A DNA stretch of 41,303 nucleotides from Nocardia alni (GTDB lineage Bacteria > Actinomycetota > Actinomycetes > Mycobacteriales > Mycobacteriaceae). Position 1 is the first letter of the stretch. Each line of letters opens with the position of its first letter. The position numbers and the translations under genes are program-made. Below, one piece after another: positions 25,840 through 34,401 of this stretch. The DNA lies in NCBI RefSeq assembly GCF_019038435.1, contig NZ_JAGPOX010000084.1, forward strand, positions 1-41,303, written 5' to 3'. Below the pieces are notes generated by a model, which saw only the letters and a program-made list of their open reading frames with translations, was not told where the DNA came from and ran no database searches.

Positions 25840-26817
25840 CTAAACCCGCAGCTCCGGTGGCAGGCCGAACAGGGGGAACAGGCGTTCGGTGTCGAGGAAG
25901 AAATTCAGCCCGCTGATAGTGCTGCCCTCGAATTCGAGCACGACCACTGCCCACGGCGTGAACACATCGGGCTGCTCGCTGGGCTTGTACTGACCGAAGG
26001 CGGGCAGGCCGTTGGCGCCCTCGAGGGGGATCAGGTGGGAACCGCGGCAGGCGGAGGGGCCGGGGCTGGTCATGAAGGCGGCGACGTCGGCGGGGCCGCG
26101 GACCCAGAGTGGCAGTGGCGGCATCGAGAACGTGACGTCGTGTTTGAGCAGGGCGGTCAGGGCGTCCATGTCGTATGCCTCGAAGGCCTTCACGAAGCCG
26201 TCGACGAGTTTGCGCTGTTCGGCGTCGGACTCGTCGTAGCCGCCCTCACCGGGCTGCACCTTGGACATCGTCGCTCGGGCGCGCTGCAGGGCGCTGTTGA
26301 CCGAGGCCGGGGACATGGTGAGCATGTCGGCTGTCTCGCTGGCGGAGAAGCGCAGCACCTCGCGCATGATCAGGATCGCCCGCTGACTGGCCGGAAGATG
26401 CTGCACCGCGGCCACGAACGCCAGGCGCAGCGAATCTTTCGCGGTGGCGTGCTCGGCGGGGTCGGCGCCGAAGGCCAGGCCGTTGGGGATCGGCTCGACC
26501 CACACGTAGTCGGGTTCCGGCGGGGGGATCGGGCTGTCTGGACGGGACGGGCCGGACAGGTCCATCGGGCGGGCCCGGCGCTGCGGGCCGTCGAGCATGT
26601 CCAGGCAGACGTTGGTGGTGATCTTGTAGAGCCAGGAACGCAGGCTGGCCCGGCCCTCGAACGAGTCGTACGCCTTCCACGCCCGGGTGAACGCCTCCTG
26701 CACGGCGTCCTCGGCCTCGAACGACGATCCCAACATGCGGTAGGCGTAAGCGCACAGCTCCCGCCGGTACCCCTCGAACTGCTGCAGCACCTCGTCTATG
26801 GAACGCGACTCACTCAT
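25840..26817 (-). CDS. ECF sigma factor, SigG/TIGR02960-like, with SnoaL C-terminal domain
   Basis: This 325-residue sigma factor has region 2 (YAYRMLGSSFEAEDAVQEAFTRAW, about residues 20-90), region 4 (LPASQRAILIMREVLRFSASETADML, about 140-195) and a C-terminal SnoaL-like domain (about 210-325; FEAYDMDALTALLKHDVTFSMPP). In ECF groups of this layout no separate anti-sigma factor is usually encoded and the SnoaL domain regulates activity. The ATG at 26817 is preferred; the frame extends to 26901, but homologous sequence starts at MSESRSIDEVLQQ. No anti-sigma gene is adjacent, consistent with this layout. Confidence 0.88.
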   Translation of the reverse strand: MSESRSIDEVLQQFEGYRRELCAYAYRMLGSSFEAEDAVQEAFTRAWKAYDSFEGRASLRSWLYKITTNVCLDMLDGPQRRARPMDLSGPSRPDSPIPPPEPDYVWVEPIPNGLAFGADPAEHATAKDSLRLAFVAAVQHLPASQRAILIMREVLRFSASETADMLTMSPASVNSALQRARATMSKVQPGEGGYDESDAEQRKLVDGFVKAFEAYDMDALTALLKHDVTFSMPPLPLWVRGPADVAAFMTSPGPSACRGSHLIPLEGANGLPAFGQYKPSEQPDVFTPWAVVVLEFEGSTISGLNFFLDTERLFPLFGLPPELRV

Positions 26818-26926
26818 ATCGGCTCCCGTCAGCGCTCTGCCGCGTATCTGATTCGTTGATTCATGCCCACACTGTGACACAGGGCACCGACAAGTAGACA
26901 CCCCCGAAATCGGGGCATCCGCGACT

Positions 26927-26945
26927 CAAACGTGACATACGCCAC
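26927..26945. promoter_or_regulatory. 19-base motif upstream of the sigma gene (shared with 38436-38454)
   Basis: CAAACGTGACATACGCCAC differs at only 2 of 19 bases from the element at 38436-38454, whose core is a perfect 14-base palindrome. It lies about 110 bases upstream of the sigma factor start and may be a regulator binding site. A small inverted repeat CCCCGA-AA-TCGGGG lies nearby at 26902-26915. Confidence 0.45.
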
Positions 26946-26969
26946 TTCCGCGACGTGAGGTCCGCCCCG

Positions 26970-27947
26970 CTAGGAACCCGACCGAGCCGTCCCGTGCGCG
27001 GCGAACGATTGCCGGTCACCCGCCCACGCCTCGGCACGCACGATCTTCTCCAACTCGGCGAGATCATCGGCGCTCAACTCGACCGCCGCGGCCGCCGCGT
27101 TCTCCACGATCCGCCCGGCCCGGCGACTGCCGGGAATCGGCACGACGTCCGGTCCCTGCGCCAGCAGCCAGGCCAGCGCCAACTGTCCGGCCGAAATACC
27201 CAGCCGCCCAGCGAACTCACGCAGCGCGGTGACCTGCGCCAGATTGCTCGCCAGGTTGTCACCGGTGAATCGAGGATCGTTCCGGCGAAAATCACTGCTC
27301 GCGACGGTATCGGAATCCAATGTCGCGGTGAGCAGTCCGCGTCCGAGCGGGCTGTAGGGCACCAGGGCGATACCGAGTTCGCGGGCGGCGGGCACGATAT
27401 CGCCCTCCGGCTCACGCCACAGCATCGACCATTCGAACTGCACCGCAGCGATGGGATGCACCGCGGCCGCCTGCGCGATCTGCTCCGGCGTCGCCTCGGA
27501 GATCCCGATCTGCCGCACCTTGCCCGCGCGCACCAATTCGGCCATGGCACCGACGGTTTCGGCGATCGGCACCTCCGGATCGACACGATGCAGGTAGTAC
27601 AGGTCGATCACATCCCGCTCGAGCCGAGCCAGCGAGGCATCGCAGAACTCGCGCACCCGCTCGGGCTTCGCGTCAAGGCCCACACCGGCATCGGTGCGCA
27701 CGATGCCGAACTTCGTCGCCACGCGGACACTCTCGTCCGCGTCACGCAACGCCCGCGCGAGCAGCCGCTCGTTGTGCCCGCCGCCGTAGCTCTGCGCCGT
27801 ATCGAAAAGCGTGATGCCCGAACCGATCGCCGTACGAATGGCGGCGATGGACTCGTCATCGTCGACAGAACCATAGCCCTGGGAGAACCCCATACATCCC
27901 AAGCCGATCGCGGAAACGGTCAGACCACCAAGTTTGCGTTGCTGCAT
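26970..27947 (-). CDS. Aldo/keto reductase with complete catalytic tetrad
   Basis: This 325-residue AKR-superfamily oxidoreductase has Asp49, Tyr54, Lys79 and His120 (YYLHRVD) all present, so it should be an active NADPH-dependent carbonyl reductase. The cofactor segment is VPIPGSRRAGRIVENA. It resembles the general stress-type AKRs common in actinobacteria (YajO/AKR13-like). Upstream and downstream gaps are about 150-165 bases, so it is probably transcribed alone. The substrate is unknown; a sterol role is possible but not indicated, as no KstR-type site is present. Confidence 0.88.
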   Translation of the reverse strand: MQQRKLGGLTVSAIGLGCMGFSQGYGSVDDDESIAAIRTAIGSGITLFDTAQSYGGGHNERLLARALRDADESVRVATKFGIVRTDAGVGLDAKPERVREFCDASLARLERDVIDLYYLHRVDPEVPIAETVGAMAELVRAGKVRQIGISEATPEQIAQAAAVHPIAAVQFEWSMLWREPEGDIVPAARELGIALVPYSPLGRGLLTATLDSDTVASSDFRRNDPRFTGDNLASNLAQVTALREFAGRLGISAGQLALAWLLAQGPDVVPIPGSRRAGRIVENAAAAAVELSADDLAELEKIVRAEAWAGDRQSFAAHGTARSGS

Positions 27948-28113
27948 GCACCCATCGTGGTCCGAGCCGGAAGGTCACACCAATAGGATTTCCGATCGGA
28001 TCCATTCCTCCGCCGATGAATCCGAGGCCGAAGACCACAACCAGCAGCATGCCGAGGCGACGACCCGCTCGAGCAACTCGGGATGCCGGCGCAGCAACCC
28101 GAAAAATCATCCG

Positions 28114-29760
28114 TCACTTGGTGGTCGGCGCGTGCGCTTCCTCGTCGGCCGGACGCGACTCGGCGTGCGCGTGCGCCCACTTGTAGTCGGGCTTGCCCGC
28201 GGGCGAACGCTTGATCTCGTCCACGAACCACAGGCTGCGCGGCAGCTTGTAGGGCGAGATCTCCTGGGACAGCACCGGACGCAGGTCATCGAGCGTCGGC
28301 CGCACCGCGCCGCGACACTGCACCACCGCCGCCACCCGCTGACCCCAGCGCTCGTCGGCGACGCCGATCACCAACGCGTCGAAGACCTCCGGGTGACACT
28401 TGAGCGCGCCCTCGACCTCCTCCGGATAGATCTTCTCGCCGCCGGAGTTGATGCTGACCGAACCGCGGCCGAGCATCGTGACACTGCCGTCCTCCTCCAC
28501 CCGCGCGAAATCGCCCGGGATGGAGTAGCGAGTGCCGTTGATCTCCTTGAACGTCGCGGCGGTCTTGACCGGGTCGTTGTAGTAGCCCAGCGGGATATGT
28601 CCCTTGCGCGCGAGAATGCCGACCTCGCCGGATCCGGGCTCGACCGGGTTGCCGTCCTCGCCCAGAACCTCGGTGGCGGTGTCGATCTTGACCCGGGGGC
28701 CGCCGGTGTGGTTGGCGCCCTTGGCCGCGACGGACAGCCCGCCGAATCCGGTCTCCGACGACCCGATCGAATCGGTGATCATCGTCGAGGGCAGATGCTC
28801 CATGAACTTGTCCTTGAGCGCCGGGGAGAACAGCGCCGCACTGCTGGCCATCGCCCACAGCACCGAATGCTTGTAGGGCTCACCGGTTTCCGGGTGCCCG
28901 GCCTCCAGCGCGTCCAGCATCGGCCGCGCCATGGCGTCGCCGGTGATGAAGATGAGGTTGACGTCGAATTGATCGATCGTCTGCCACACACCGTGCCCGG
29001 TGAACTCCGGCAGCATGATCGCCTTACCGCCGCCGAACAGGCTGTGGAACACCGCGGCCTGCGAACCACCGTGGATCAGCGGCGGGATCGGGAAGCGCAC
29101 CATCTGCGGACTGCCCGCGCCGATCTTGGCCTGCTCCCATTCATCCTCGACGTATTCGCCGGTGACGAAGTTGATGCCGCCGCCGAGCACCCGCCACCAG
29201 TCCTCCTGACGCCACATCACGCCCTTGGGCATGCCGGTGGTACCGCCGGTGTAGATCATGAAGATGTCGTCGGTCGAGCGATCACCGAAATTCCGCTCGC
29301 CGGACGAAGCCGCCAGCGCCGCTTCGTATTCCACCGTGCCCTCGGCGGTCGGCGCATCGGTGCCGTCGTCCACCACGATGACCGTCTTCAGCAACGGGGT
29401 ATTCGGCCGCACGCCGGCCACCTTGCCGGTGTAGCGACGCTCGTGGATGAGTGCGACCAAATCCGAGTTGTCGAAGATGTACTGCAGCTCGTTCTCGACA
29501 TAGCGGAAGTTCACATTGACCATCACCGCCCGCGCCTTGAACACCGCGACCATGGCCTCCACGGCCTCGATCGTGTTGCGCGAGTAGATGCCGACCTTGT
29601 CGCCCGGCTTGACACCCTGTGCCTGCAAATAGTGCGCCAGGCGATTGGCCCGATCCTCCAGCTCGGCGTAAGTCACCGAGCGGGTGTCGTCGGCCAGCGC
29701 TACGCGCTCCGGCACGAGGTCGATGGCATGTTCGACTAGGTCCGCAATGTTGTGGGTCAC
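28114..29760 (-). CDS. fadD19: FadD19, sterol side-chain acyl-CoA synthetase
   Basis: This 548-residue ANL-superfamily ligase has the P-loop IYTGGTTGMPKGVM, the TDSIGSSETG segment and the C-terminal Lys in SPAGKPDYKW. It should activate C26 sterol side-chain carboxylates to CoA esters with ATP. The Rhodococcus homologue is needed for breakdown of C24-branched (plant sterol) side chains, and the length equals that of Rv3515c. The start is the GTG at 29760; a KstR-type operator begins 10 bases upstream, the same arrangement as at hsd4B. Confidence 0.92.
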   Translation of the reverse strand: MTHNIADLVEHAIDLVPERVALADDTRSVTYAELEDRANRLAHYLQAQGVKPGDKVGIYSRNTIEAVEAMVAVFKARAVMVNVNFRYVENELQYIFDNSDLVALIHERRYTGKVAGVRPNTPLLKTVIVVDDGTDAPTAEGTVEYEAALAASSGERNFGDRSTDDIFMIYTGGTTGMPKGVMWRQEDWWRVLGGGINFVTGEYVEDEWEQAKIGAGSPQMVRFPIPPLIHGGSQAAVFHSLFGGGKAIMLPEFTGHGVWQTIDQFDVNLIFITGDAMARPMLDALEAGHPETGEPYKHSVLWAMASSAALFSPALKDKFMEHLPSTMITDSIGSSETGFGGLSVAAKGANHTGGPRVKIDTATEVLGEDGNPVEPGSGEVGILARKGHIPLGYYNDPVKTAATFKEINGTRYSIPGDFARVEEDGSVTMLGRGSVSINSGGEKIYPEEVEGALKCHPEVFDALVIGVADERWGQRVAAVVQCRGAVRPTLDDLRPVLSQEISPYKLPRSLWFVDEIKRSPAGKPDYKWAHAHAESRPADEEAHAPTTK

Positions 29761-29770
29761 ACGACAAAAA

Positions 29771-29784
29771 TAGAACGTGTTCCT
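29771..29784. promoter_or_regulatory. KstR-type operator, fadD19 promoter
   Basis: TAGAACGTGTTCCT matches the consensus except for the last base. It begins 10 bases upstream of the fadD19 start codon, in the same relative position as the operator of hsd4B, with a nearly identical sequence. Confidence 0.82.
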
Positions 29785-29862
29785 ACGGCTGACAAGTACT
29801 GATTTACGGGGTTCACTAAATACGTTCAGTCGACGGGAGAGCAGTGGACCGGCGGCGCGTCG

Positions 29863-29883
29863 CCCGCCCGGCTTCCGGGCGGG
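29863..29883 (-). terminator. Hairpin downstream of the Rv3520c-like gene
   Basis: CCCGCCCGG (29863-29871), loop CTT and CCGGGCGGG (29875-29883) form a perfect 9-pair stem. It lies 44 bases after the stop of the minus-strand F420 oxidoreductase gene and before the fadD19 promoter. A T run is lacking, which is common for actinobacterial terminators. Confidence 0.65.
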
Positions 29884-29926
29884 TACGACTCATACCCCGG
29901 CGTGAACCTCGCGTTCACCGTCCAAA

Positions 29927-30964
29927 CTACCCCTGAATCAGCGGCGCCAACCTACGCATCTGCTGCACGTCCCGCACACCGACCAACAGCATGGTCACGC
30001 CCGCTTTCTCCCACACCGCGAGCTGCTCACGCACATGCGCCTCATCACCGATGATGGTGGTATCCAGGATCATCTGATCCGGCACAACAGCCGCGGCCTC
30101 ATCCTTGCGGCCGGTGCGGAACAGGCGCGTGATTTCCTCGACCTCCTGGCCGTACCCCATGCGCCGGTACACCTCGGCGTGGAAGTTCACATCCTCGGCG
30201 CCCATACCGCCGATGTACAGCGCCATGAAGGGCCGCATCCGATCGAGTTCGCCGGATACGTCGTCGGTGAGGACCACCTGGGCGGTCGCGGCGATCTCGA
30301 AGTCCGCGCGCGATCGCCGCGCGCCCGCACGGGCGAATCCCTCGTCCAGCCAGGCGTTGTACATATCGGCCAGCCGCGGCGTGTAGTAGATGGCCAGCCA
30401 GCCGTCGGCGATCTCCGCGGTCAGCGACACATTCTTGGGCCCCTCGGCGCCCAGCCAGATCGGCAGATCCGCGCGCAGCGGATGGGTGATCGGCTTGAGT
30501 GGCTTGCCCAGACCGGTCGCGCCCTCGCCCTGGTAGGGCAGCGGATAGTGCGGTCCGGGGCTGGCCACCTTCGCCTCCCTGGCCAGCACCTGCCGAATCA
30601 CCCCGACGTACTCGCGGGTGCGGGCCAGCGGCTTGCCGAACGCCTGCCCGTACCAGCCCTCCACCACCTGCGGCCCGGAAACTCCCAGTCCCAGGATGTG
30701 CCGCCCGCCGCTGAGATGATCCAGCGTCAGCGCCGCCATCGCGGTCGCGGTGGGCGTGCGTGCGGACAGCTGCACCACCGATGTGCCCAGCCGCACCCGC
30801 TGCGTCCGCGACCCGTACCAGGCCAGCGGCGTGAACGCATCCGAACCCCAGGACTCGGCGGTGAATACCGCGTCGAACCCGGTCTCCTCCGCGGCGACCA
30901 CGAGTTCCTGCGCGTTGACAGGCGGCTGCGCGCCCCAGTATCCGAGCTGCAATCCGAACCGCAT
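29927..30964 (-). CDS. F420-dependent LLM-class oxidoreductase (Rv3520c-like)
   Basis: This 345-residue luciferase-like (LLM) TIM-barrel protein has the typical opening MRFGLQLGYWG and the GVSGPQVVEGWYG segment of F420-binding members. The second of two adjacent ATG codons (30964) is chosen because an AAAGGA ribosome binding site is best spaced from it. The M. tuberculosis homologue Rv3520c sits at the same place, divergent from the DUF35-ltp4-ltp3 genes, and belongs to the KstR regulon; its reaction is not established. Here one KstR-type site lies between the divergent genes. Confidence 0.88.
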   Translation of the reverse strand: MRFGLQLGYWGAQPPVNAQELVVAAEETGFDAVFTAESWGSDAFTPLAWYGSRTQRVRLGTSVVQLSARTPTATAMAALTLDHLSGGRHILGLGVSGPQVVEGWYGQAFGKPLARTREYVGVIRQVLAREAKVASPGPHYPLPYQGEGATGLGKPLKPITHPLRADLPIWLGAEGPKNVSLTAEIADGWLAIYYTPRLADMYNAWLDEGFARAGARRSRADFEIAATAQVVLTDDVSGELDRMRPFMALYIGGMGAEDVNFHAEVYRRMGYGQEVEEITRLFRTGRKDEAAAVVPDQMILDTTIIGDEAHVREQLAVWEKAGVTMLLVGVRDVQQMRRLAPLIQG

Positions 30965-31098
30965 CATGTTCCTTTCGTCCGCGGCCCGCGCGCCGCATTT
31001 TTCCGCCCGCTCAGCGGGCTCATCCACCACTTCCGACGATCCGACGACCGCCAGTCTGCGGAGATTGGCCCGCGAACCGCTACTCTTGCCACCAGAAT

Positions 31099-31112
31099 AA
31101 GAACCTGTTCTA
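31099..31112. promoter_or_regulatory. KstR-type operator, Rv3520c-like / ltp operon divergent promoter
   Basis: AAGAACCTGTTCTA matches the consensus except for the first base, and GAACnnGTTC is fully symmetric. It is 134 bases upstream of the F420 oxidoreductase and 27 bases upstream of the DUF35 gene. Confidence 0.82.
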
Positions 31113-31139
31113 CTCGATATTGTGACCCAAGGGAACACC

Positions 31140-32138
31140 ATGACCGGCACAATCGCGAAGGGAAGCGGTCCGGAATCGGAACCGGCTCCCGAAGTGCTCG
31201 CCGCAGAGCTGCGGATGACATTCGACTACACCCGATCGGTCGGCCCGACCATCGGCCGATTCCTGACCGGATTACGCGAGGGCCGCATCGTCGGCGTCCG
31301 CGGGTCCGATGGCCGGGTGATCGTGCCCCCGGCCGAATTCGATCCCGTCACCGCCGAGGCGCTGACCGACTTCATCGACGTGGCCGATGTGGGCACGGTA
31401 CGAAGCTGGAGCTGGGTGGCCGAGCCACTGCCCGGACAGCCCTTCGACCGCCCGTTCGCCTGGGCGCTGATCCAGCTCGACGGCGCGGATACCAGCCTGC
31501 TGCACGCGGTCGACGTCGCTTCGCCCGAGCAGATCCACACGGGTTTGCGGGTACGGGCGCGCTGGGCGGGCGAGCGGACCGGAAGCATCCACGACGTCGC
31601 GGCCTTCGAGCCGGGCGAAACCTCCGCGCCGGCGAGTGCGTCCGGCGGCGACGCCGAACCGATCACCGGCATCGTCACCCCGATCGACCTGAGCTACAAA
31701 CACACCGCGTCACCGCAGGAGACGGTGTTCCTGAAGGGAATCGCCGAGGGCCGCCTGGTGGGCGCCCGCGCGGGCGACGGCAAGGTGTACTTCCCGCCCC
31801 GCGGCGCCGATCCGCGCACCGGCGAGCCCACCGAGGATTACGTCGACCTGGTCGACACCGGGATCGTCACCACCTACTGCGTGGTCAACGTCCCGTTCCA
31901 GGGCCAGCGCATCAAGCCGCCCTACGTGGCCGCGTACGTGCTGCTGGACGGCTCGGACATCCCGTTCCTGCATCTGGTTCTGGGCATCGACCCCAGCGAG
32001 GTGCGCATGGGCATGCGGGTCAAGGCCGCGTGGAAACCCCGCGAGGAGTGGACGTACAACGGGCTGGACAACGTGTCCCACTTCGAACCCAGCGGCGAGC
32101 CCGATGCCCCGTACGAGACCTTCCAGCAGCATCTGTGA
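31140..32138 (+). CDS. Double DUF35 OB-fold protein (Rv3521-like), partner of Ltp thiolases
   Basis: This 332-residue protein consists of two DUF35-type repeats, about residues 20-160 (LREGRIVGVRGSDGRVIVPP) and 180-320 (IAEGRLVGARAGDGKVYFPP). In related systems a DUF35 domain binds a thiolase-like Ltp protein to make an aldolase that cleaves the steroid side chain, and this gene directly precedes ltp4 and ltp3. Both repeats lack the CxxC pairs that form the zinc ribbon in standard DUF35 proteins. The ATG at 31140 with an AAGGGAA ribosome binding site is preferred over the GTG at 31122. Confidence 0.87.
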   Translation: MTGTIAKGSGPESEPAPEVLAAELRMTFDYTRSVGPTIGRFLTGLREGRIVGVRGSDGRVIVPPAEFDPVTAEALTDFIDVADVGTVRSWSWVAEPLPGQPFDRPFAWALIQLDGADTSLLHAVDVASPEQIHTGLRVRARWAGERTGSIHDVAAFEPGETSAPASASGGDAEPITGIVTPIDLSYKHTASPQETVFLKGIAEGRLVGARAGDGKVYFPPRGADPRTGEPTEDYVDLVDTGIVTTYCVVNVPFQGQRIKPPYVAAYVLLDGSDIPFLHLVLGIDPSEVRMGMRVKAAWKPREEWTYNGLDNVSHFEPSGEPDAPYETFQQHL

Positions 32139-32153
32139 GAGGCGCTGAACATA

Positions 32154-33238
32154 TGAACACAGCATCGCGAAGCGATTCCATGGGGGGTGGCGGCCGGGTG
32201 ACGGGTGGGCGCGACAACGTAAACGACATCGCGGTCGTGGGTTTCGCCCACGCGCCGCACGTGCGGGAAACCTACGGCACCACCAACGGTGTCGAAATGC
32301 TCGCGCCCTGCTTCCACACGCTGTACGACAAGCTGGGCATCAAGGTGTCCGATATCGACTTCTGGTGCTCGGGATCCTCGGATTACCTGGCCGGACGCGC
32401 CTTCTCGTTCATCTCGGCGATCGACTCCATCGGCGCCGTGCCGCCGATCAACGAATCGCATGTGGAGATGGACGCGGCCTGGGCGCTGTACGAGGCGTGG
32501 GTGAAACTGCGCTCCGGGCAGGCGAAGACGGCGCTGGTATACGGCTTCGGCAAGGCCTCGGCCGGAACGCTGCGGCAGGTGCTGACCCTGCAGACCGATC
32601 CGTACGTGGTCGCGCCGCTGTGGCCGGACGCGGTCTCGATCGCCGGGCTGGCCGCCCGCGCCGGACTGGACAGCGGACGCTGGACCGAACGGGATATGGC
32701 CGCGGTCGGCTCGGCCGACGACGCCGAGACCGAGAAGCGTTTGGCCGCACCGTATGTGGCGAATCCTTTCCGCGAGCACGACATCGCGCCGATCACCGAC
32801 GGCGCGGCCGCGATCGTGCTGGCCGCCGGTGACCGTGCGCGCGAGCTGTGCGAGCGCCCGGCCTGGCTGACCGGCATCGCGCACCGGATCGATACCCCAA
32901 TGCTGGGTGCCCGCGATCTGGCCTCCTCCCCCTCGACCGCCGCGGCCGCCAAGGCCGCAACCGGCGGGGATGCAGGCGGATTCGATCTCGCCGAACTGCA
33001 CGCGCAGTTCACGCACGAGGAGCTGATCCTGAAGCAGGCCATCGGCTTGAACGGCAAGACCCGCATCAACCCGTCCGGCGGCGCGCTGTCCGGGAATCCG
33101 ATGTTCGCCGCGGGCCTCGAGCGAATCGGCTTCGCGGCCACCGAGATCATGAACGGCACCGCCGAGCGGGCCCTGGCGCACGCGTCGAGCGGCCCGGCGT
33201 TGCAGCAGAACCTTGTGGCTGTTCTGGAGGCGAAATGA
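32154..33238 (+). CDS. ltp4: Ltp4, thiolase-like sterol side-chain protein
   Basis: This 361-residue thiolase-fold protein of the SCP-x/Ltp group corresponds to Rv3522. The usual nucleophile Cys is not present: the aligned segment reads ESHVEMDAAWAL, with Val at about residue 104. The C-terminal INPSGGALSGNP loop is retained. With Ltp3 it is linked by Rhodococcus genetics to C24-branched sterol side-chain cleavage, so a retro-aldol rather than a thiolytic reaction is likely. It starts 15 bases after the DUF35 gene and overlaps ltp3 by four bases. Confidence 0.9.
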
Positions 33239-34401
33239 CAAACCTCGCAGCGGTGCTCGGCACCGGACAAACCCATCATGTGACGAAACGCTCCGACGTG
33301 TCGATGCCGGGCATGGTGCGTGAGGCCATCGATCGCGCGCTCGACGACGCGGAACTCACGATGGCCGACATCGACGCGGTCGTCGTCGGCAAGGCGCCGG
33401 ACCTGTTCGAGGGCTCCATGATGCCCGAGCTGTTCATGGCAGATGCCCTGGGCGCCACCGGAAAGCCGCTCCTGCGCGTGCATACCGCGGGCTCGGTCGG
33501 TGGCTCGACCGGCATCGTGGCGACCAGCCACGTGCAGGCCGGAGTGCACGGCAAGGTCCTCGCGGTCGCGTGGGAGAAGCAGTCCGAATCCAATGCCATG
33601 TGGGCACTGTCGAATCCGGTCCCGTTCACCAAGCCGGTCGGCGCGGGCGCGGGCGGATACTTCGCACCGCATGTGCGCTCGTACATTCGGCGCGCCAACG
33701 CACCACTGCATATCGGCGCGACGGTCGCGGTGAAGGACCGGCTCAACGGATCTCGCAATCCGCTGGCCCATCTGCAGCAGGCCGATATCACCATGGAGAA
33801 GGTGCTGGGCTCCCAGATGCTCTGGGACCCCATCCGACTCGACGAGACCTGCCCATCCTCGGACGGCGCGTGCGCGATCGTGCTGGGCGACGAATCCTCC
33901 GCGCGGGCGGTCGAGTCGTCGGGTAAGAAGGTGGCGTGGGTGCACGGCACGGCCATGCGCACCGAACCGCTGGCCTACACCGGCCGCGATCAGGTGAGCC
34001 CGCAGGCCGGTCGGGATGCTTCGGCCGCGCTGTGGAAGCAGGCCGGGATCACCAACCCGCTCGAGGAGATCGACGCCGCCGAGATCTACGTACCCTTCTC
34101 CTGGTTCGAGCCGATGTGGCTGGAGAACCTGGGCTTCATGCCCGAGGGCGAGGGCTGGAAGCTGACCGACGCCGGGGAGACCCGCATCGGCGGCAAGCTG
34201 CCGGTCAATCCGTCCGGTGGCGTGCTGAGTTCCAACCCGATCGGCGCGTCGGGCCTGATCCGGTTCGCCGAATCCGCCAAACAGGTGATGGGCCGGGCCG
34301 GCGACTACCAGGTGGACAACGCCCGCAAGGCGTTCGGCCACGCGTACGGCGGTGGGTCGCAGTACTTCTCGATGTGGGTGGTCGGGAGCGAGCGCCCATG
34401 A
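33235..34401 (+). CDS. ltp3: Ltp3, thiolase-like sterol side-chain protein
   Basis: This 388-residue thiolase-fold protein corresponds to Rv3523. At the nucleophile position the sequence is VHTAGSVGGSTG, with Gly86 where active thiolases have Cys. The NPSGGVLSSNP loop and a C-terminal HAYGGGSQYFSM are present. It is probably a subunit of an aldolase complex with Ltp4 and the DUF35 protein for plant-sterol side chains. The ATG at 33235 overlaps the ltp4 stop (ATGA), and its own stop overlaps the next gene in the same way. Confidence 0.9.
   Translation: MTNLAAVLGTGQTHHVTKRSDVSMPGMVREAIDRALDDAELTMADIDAVVVGKAPDLFEGSMMPELFMADALGATGKPLLRVHTAGSVGGSTGIVATSHVQAGVHGKVLAVAWEKQSESNAMWALSNPVPFTKPVGAGAGGYFAPHVRSYIRRANAPLHIGATVAVKDRLNGSRNPLAHLQQADITMEKVLGSQMLWDPIRLDETCPSSDGACAIVLGDESSARAVESSGKKVAWVHGTAMRTEPLAYTGRDQVSPQAGRDASAALWKQAGITNPLEEIDAAEIYVPFSWFEPMWLENLGFMPEGEGWKLTDAGETRIGGKLPVNPSGGVLSSNPIGASGLIRFAESAKQVMGRAGDYQVDNARKAFGHAYGGGSQYFSMWVVGSERP

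Noticed and set aside
15976..27947. Possible mobile element or genomic island.
   Set aside because: No integrase, transposase, tRNA target or flanking direct repeat was seen. Composition looks like the rest of the window by eye.
30035..33238. A 1067-codon plus-strand open frame.
   Set aside because: Its first part is antisense to the F420 oxidoreductase gene and the middle part runs through the DUF35 gene in another frame. Only the 3' part (32154-33238) is real, as ltp4.
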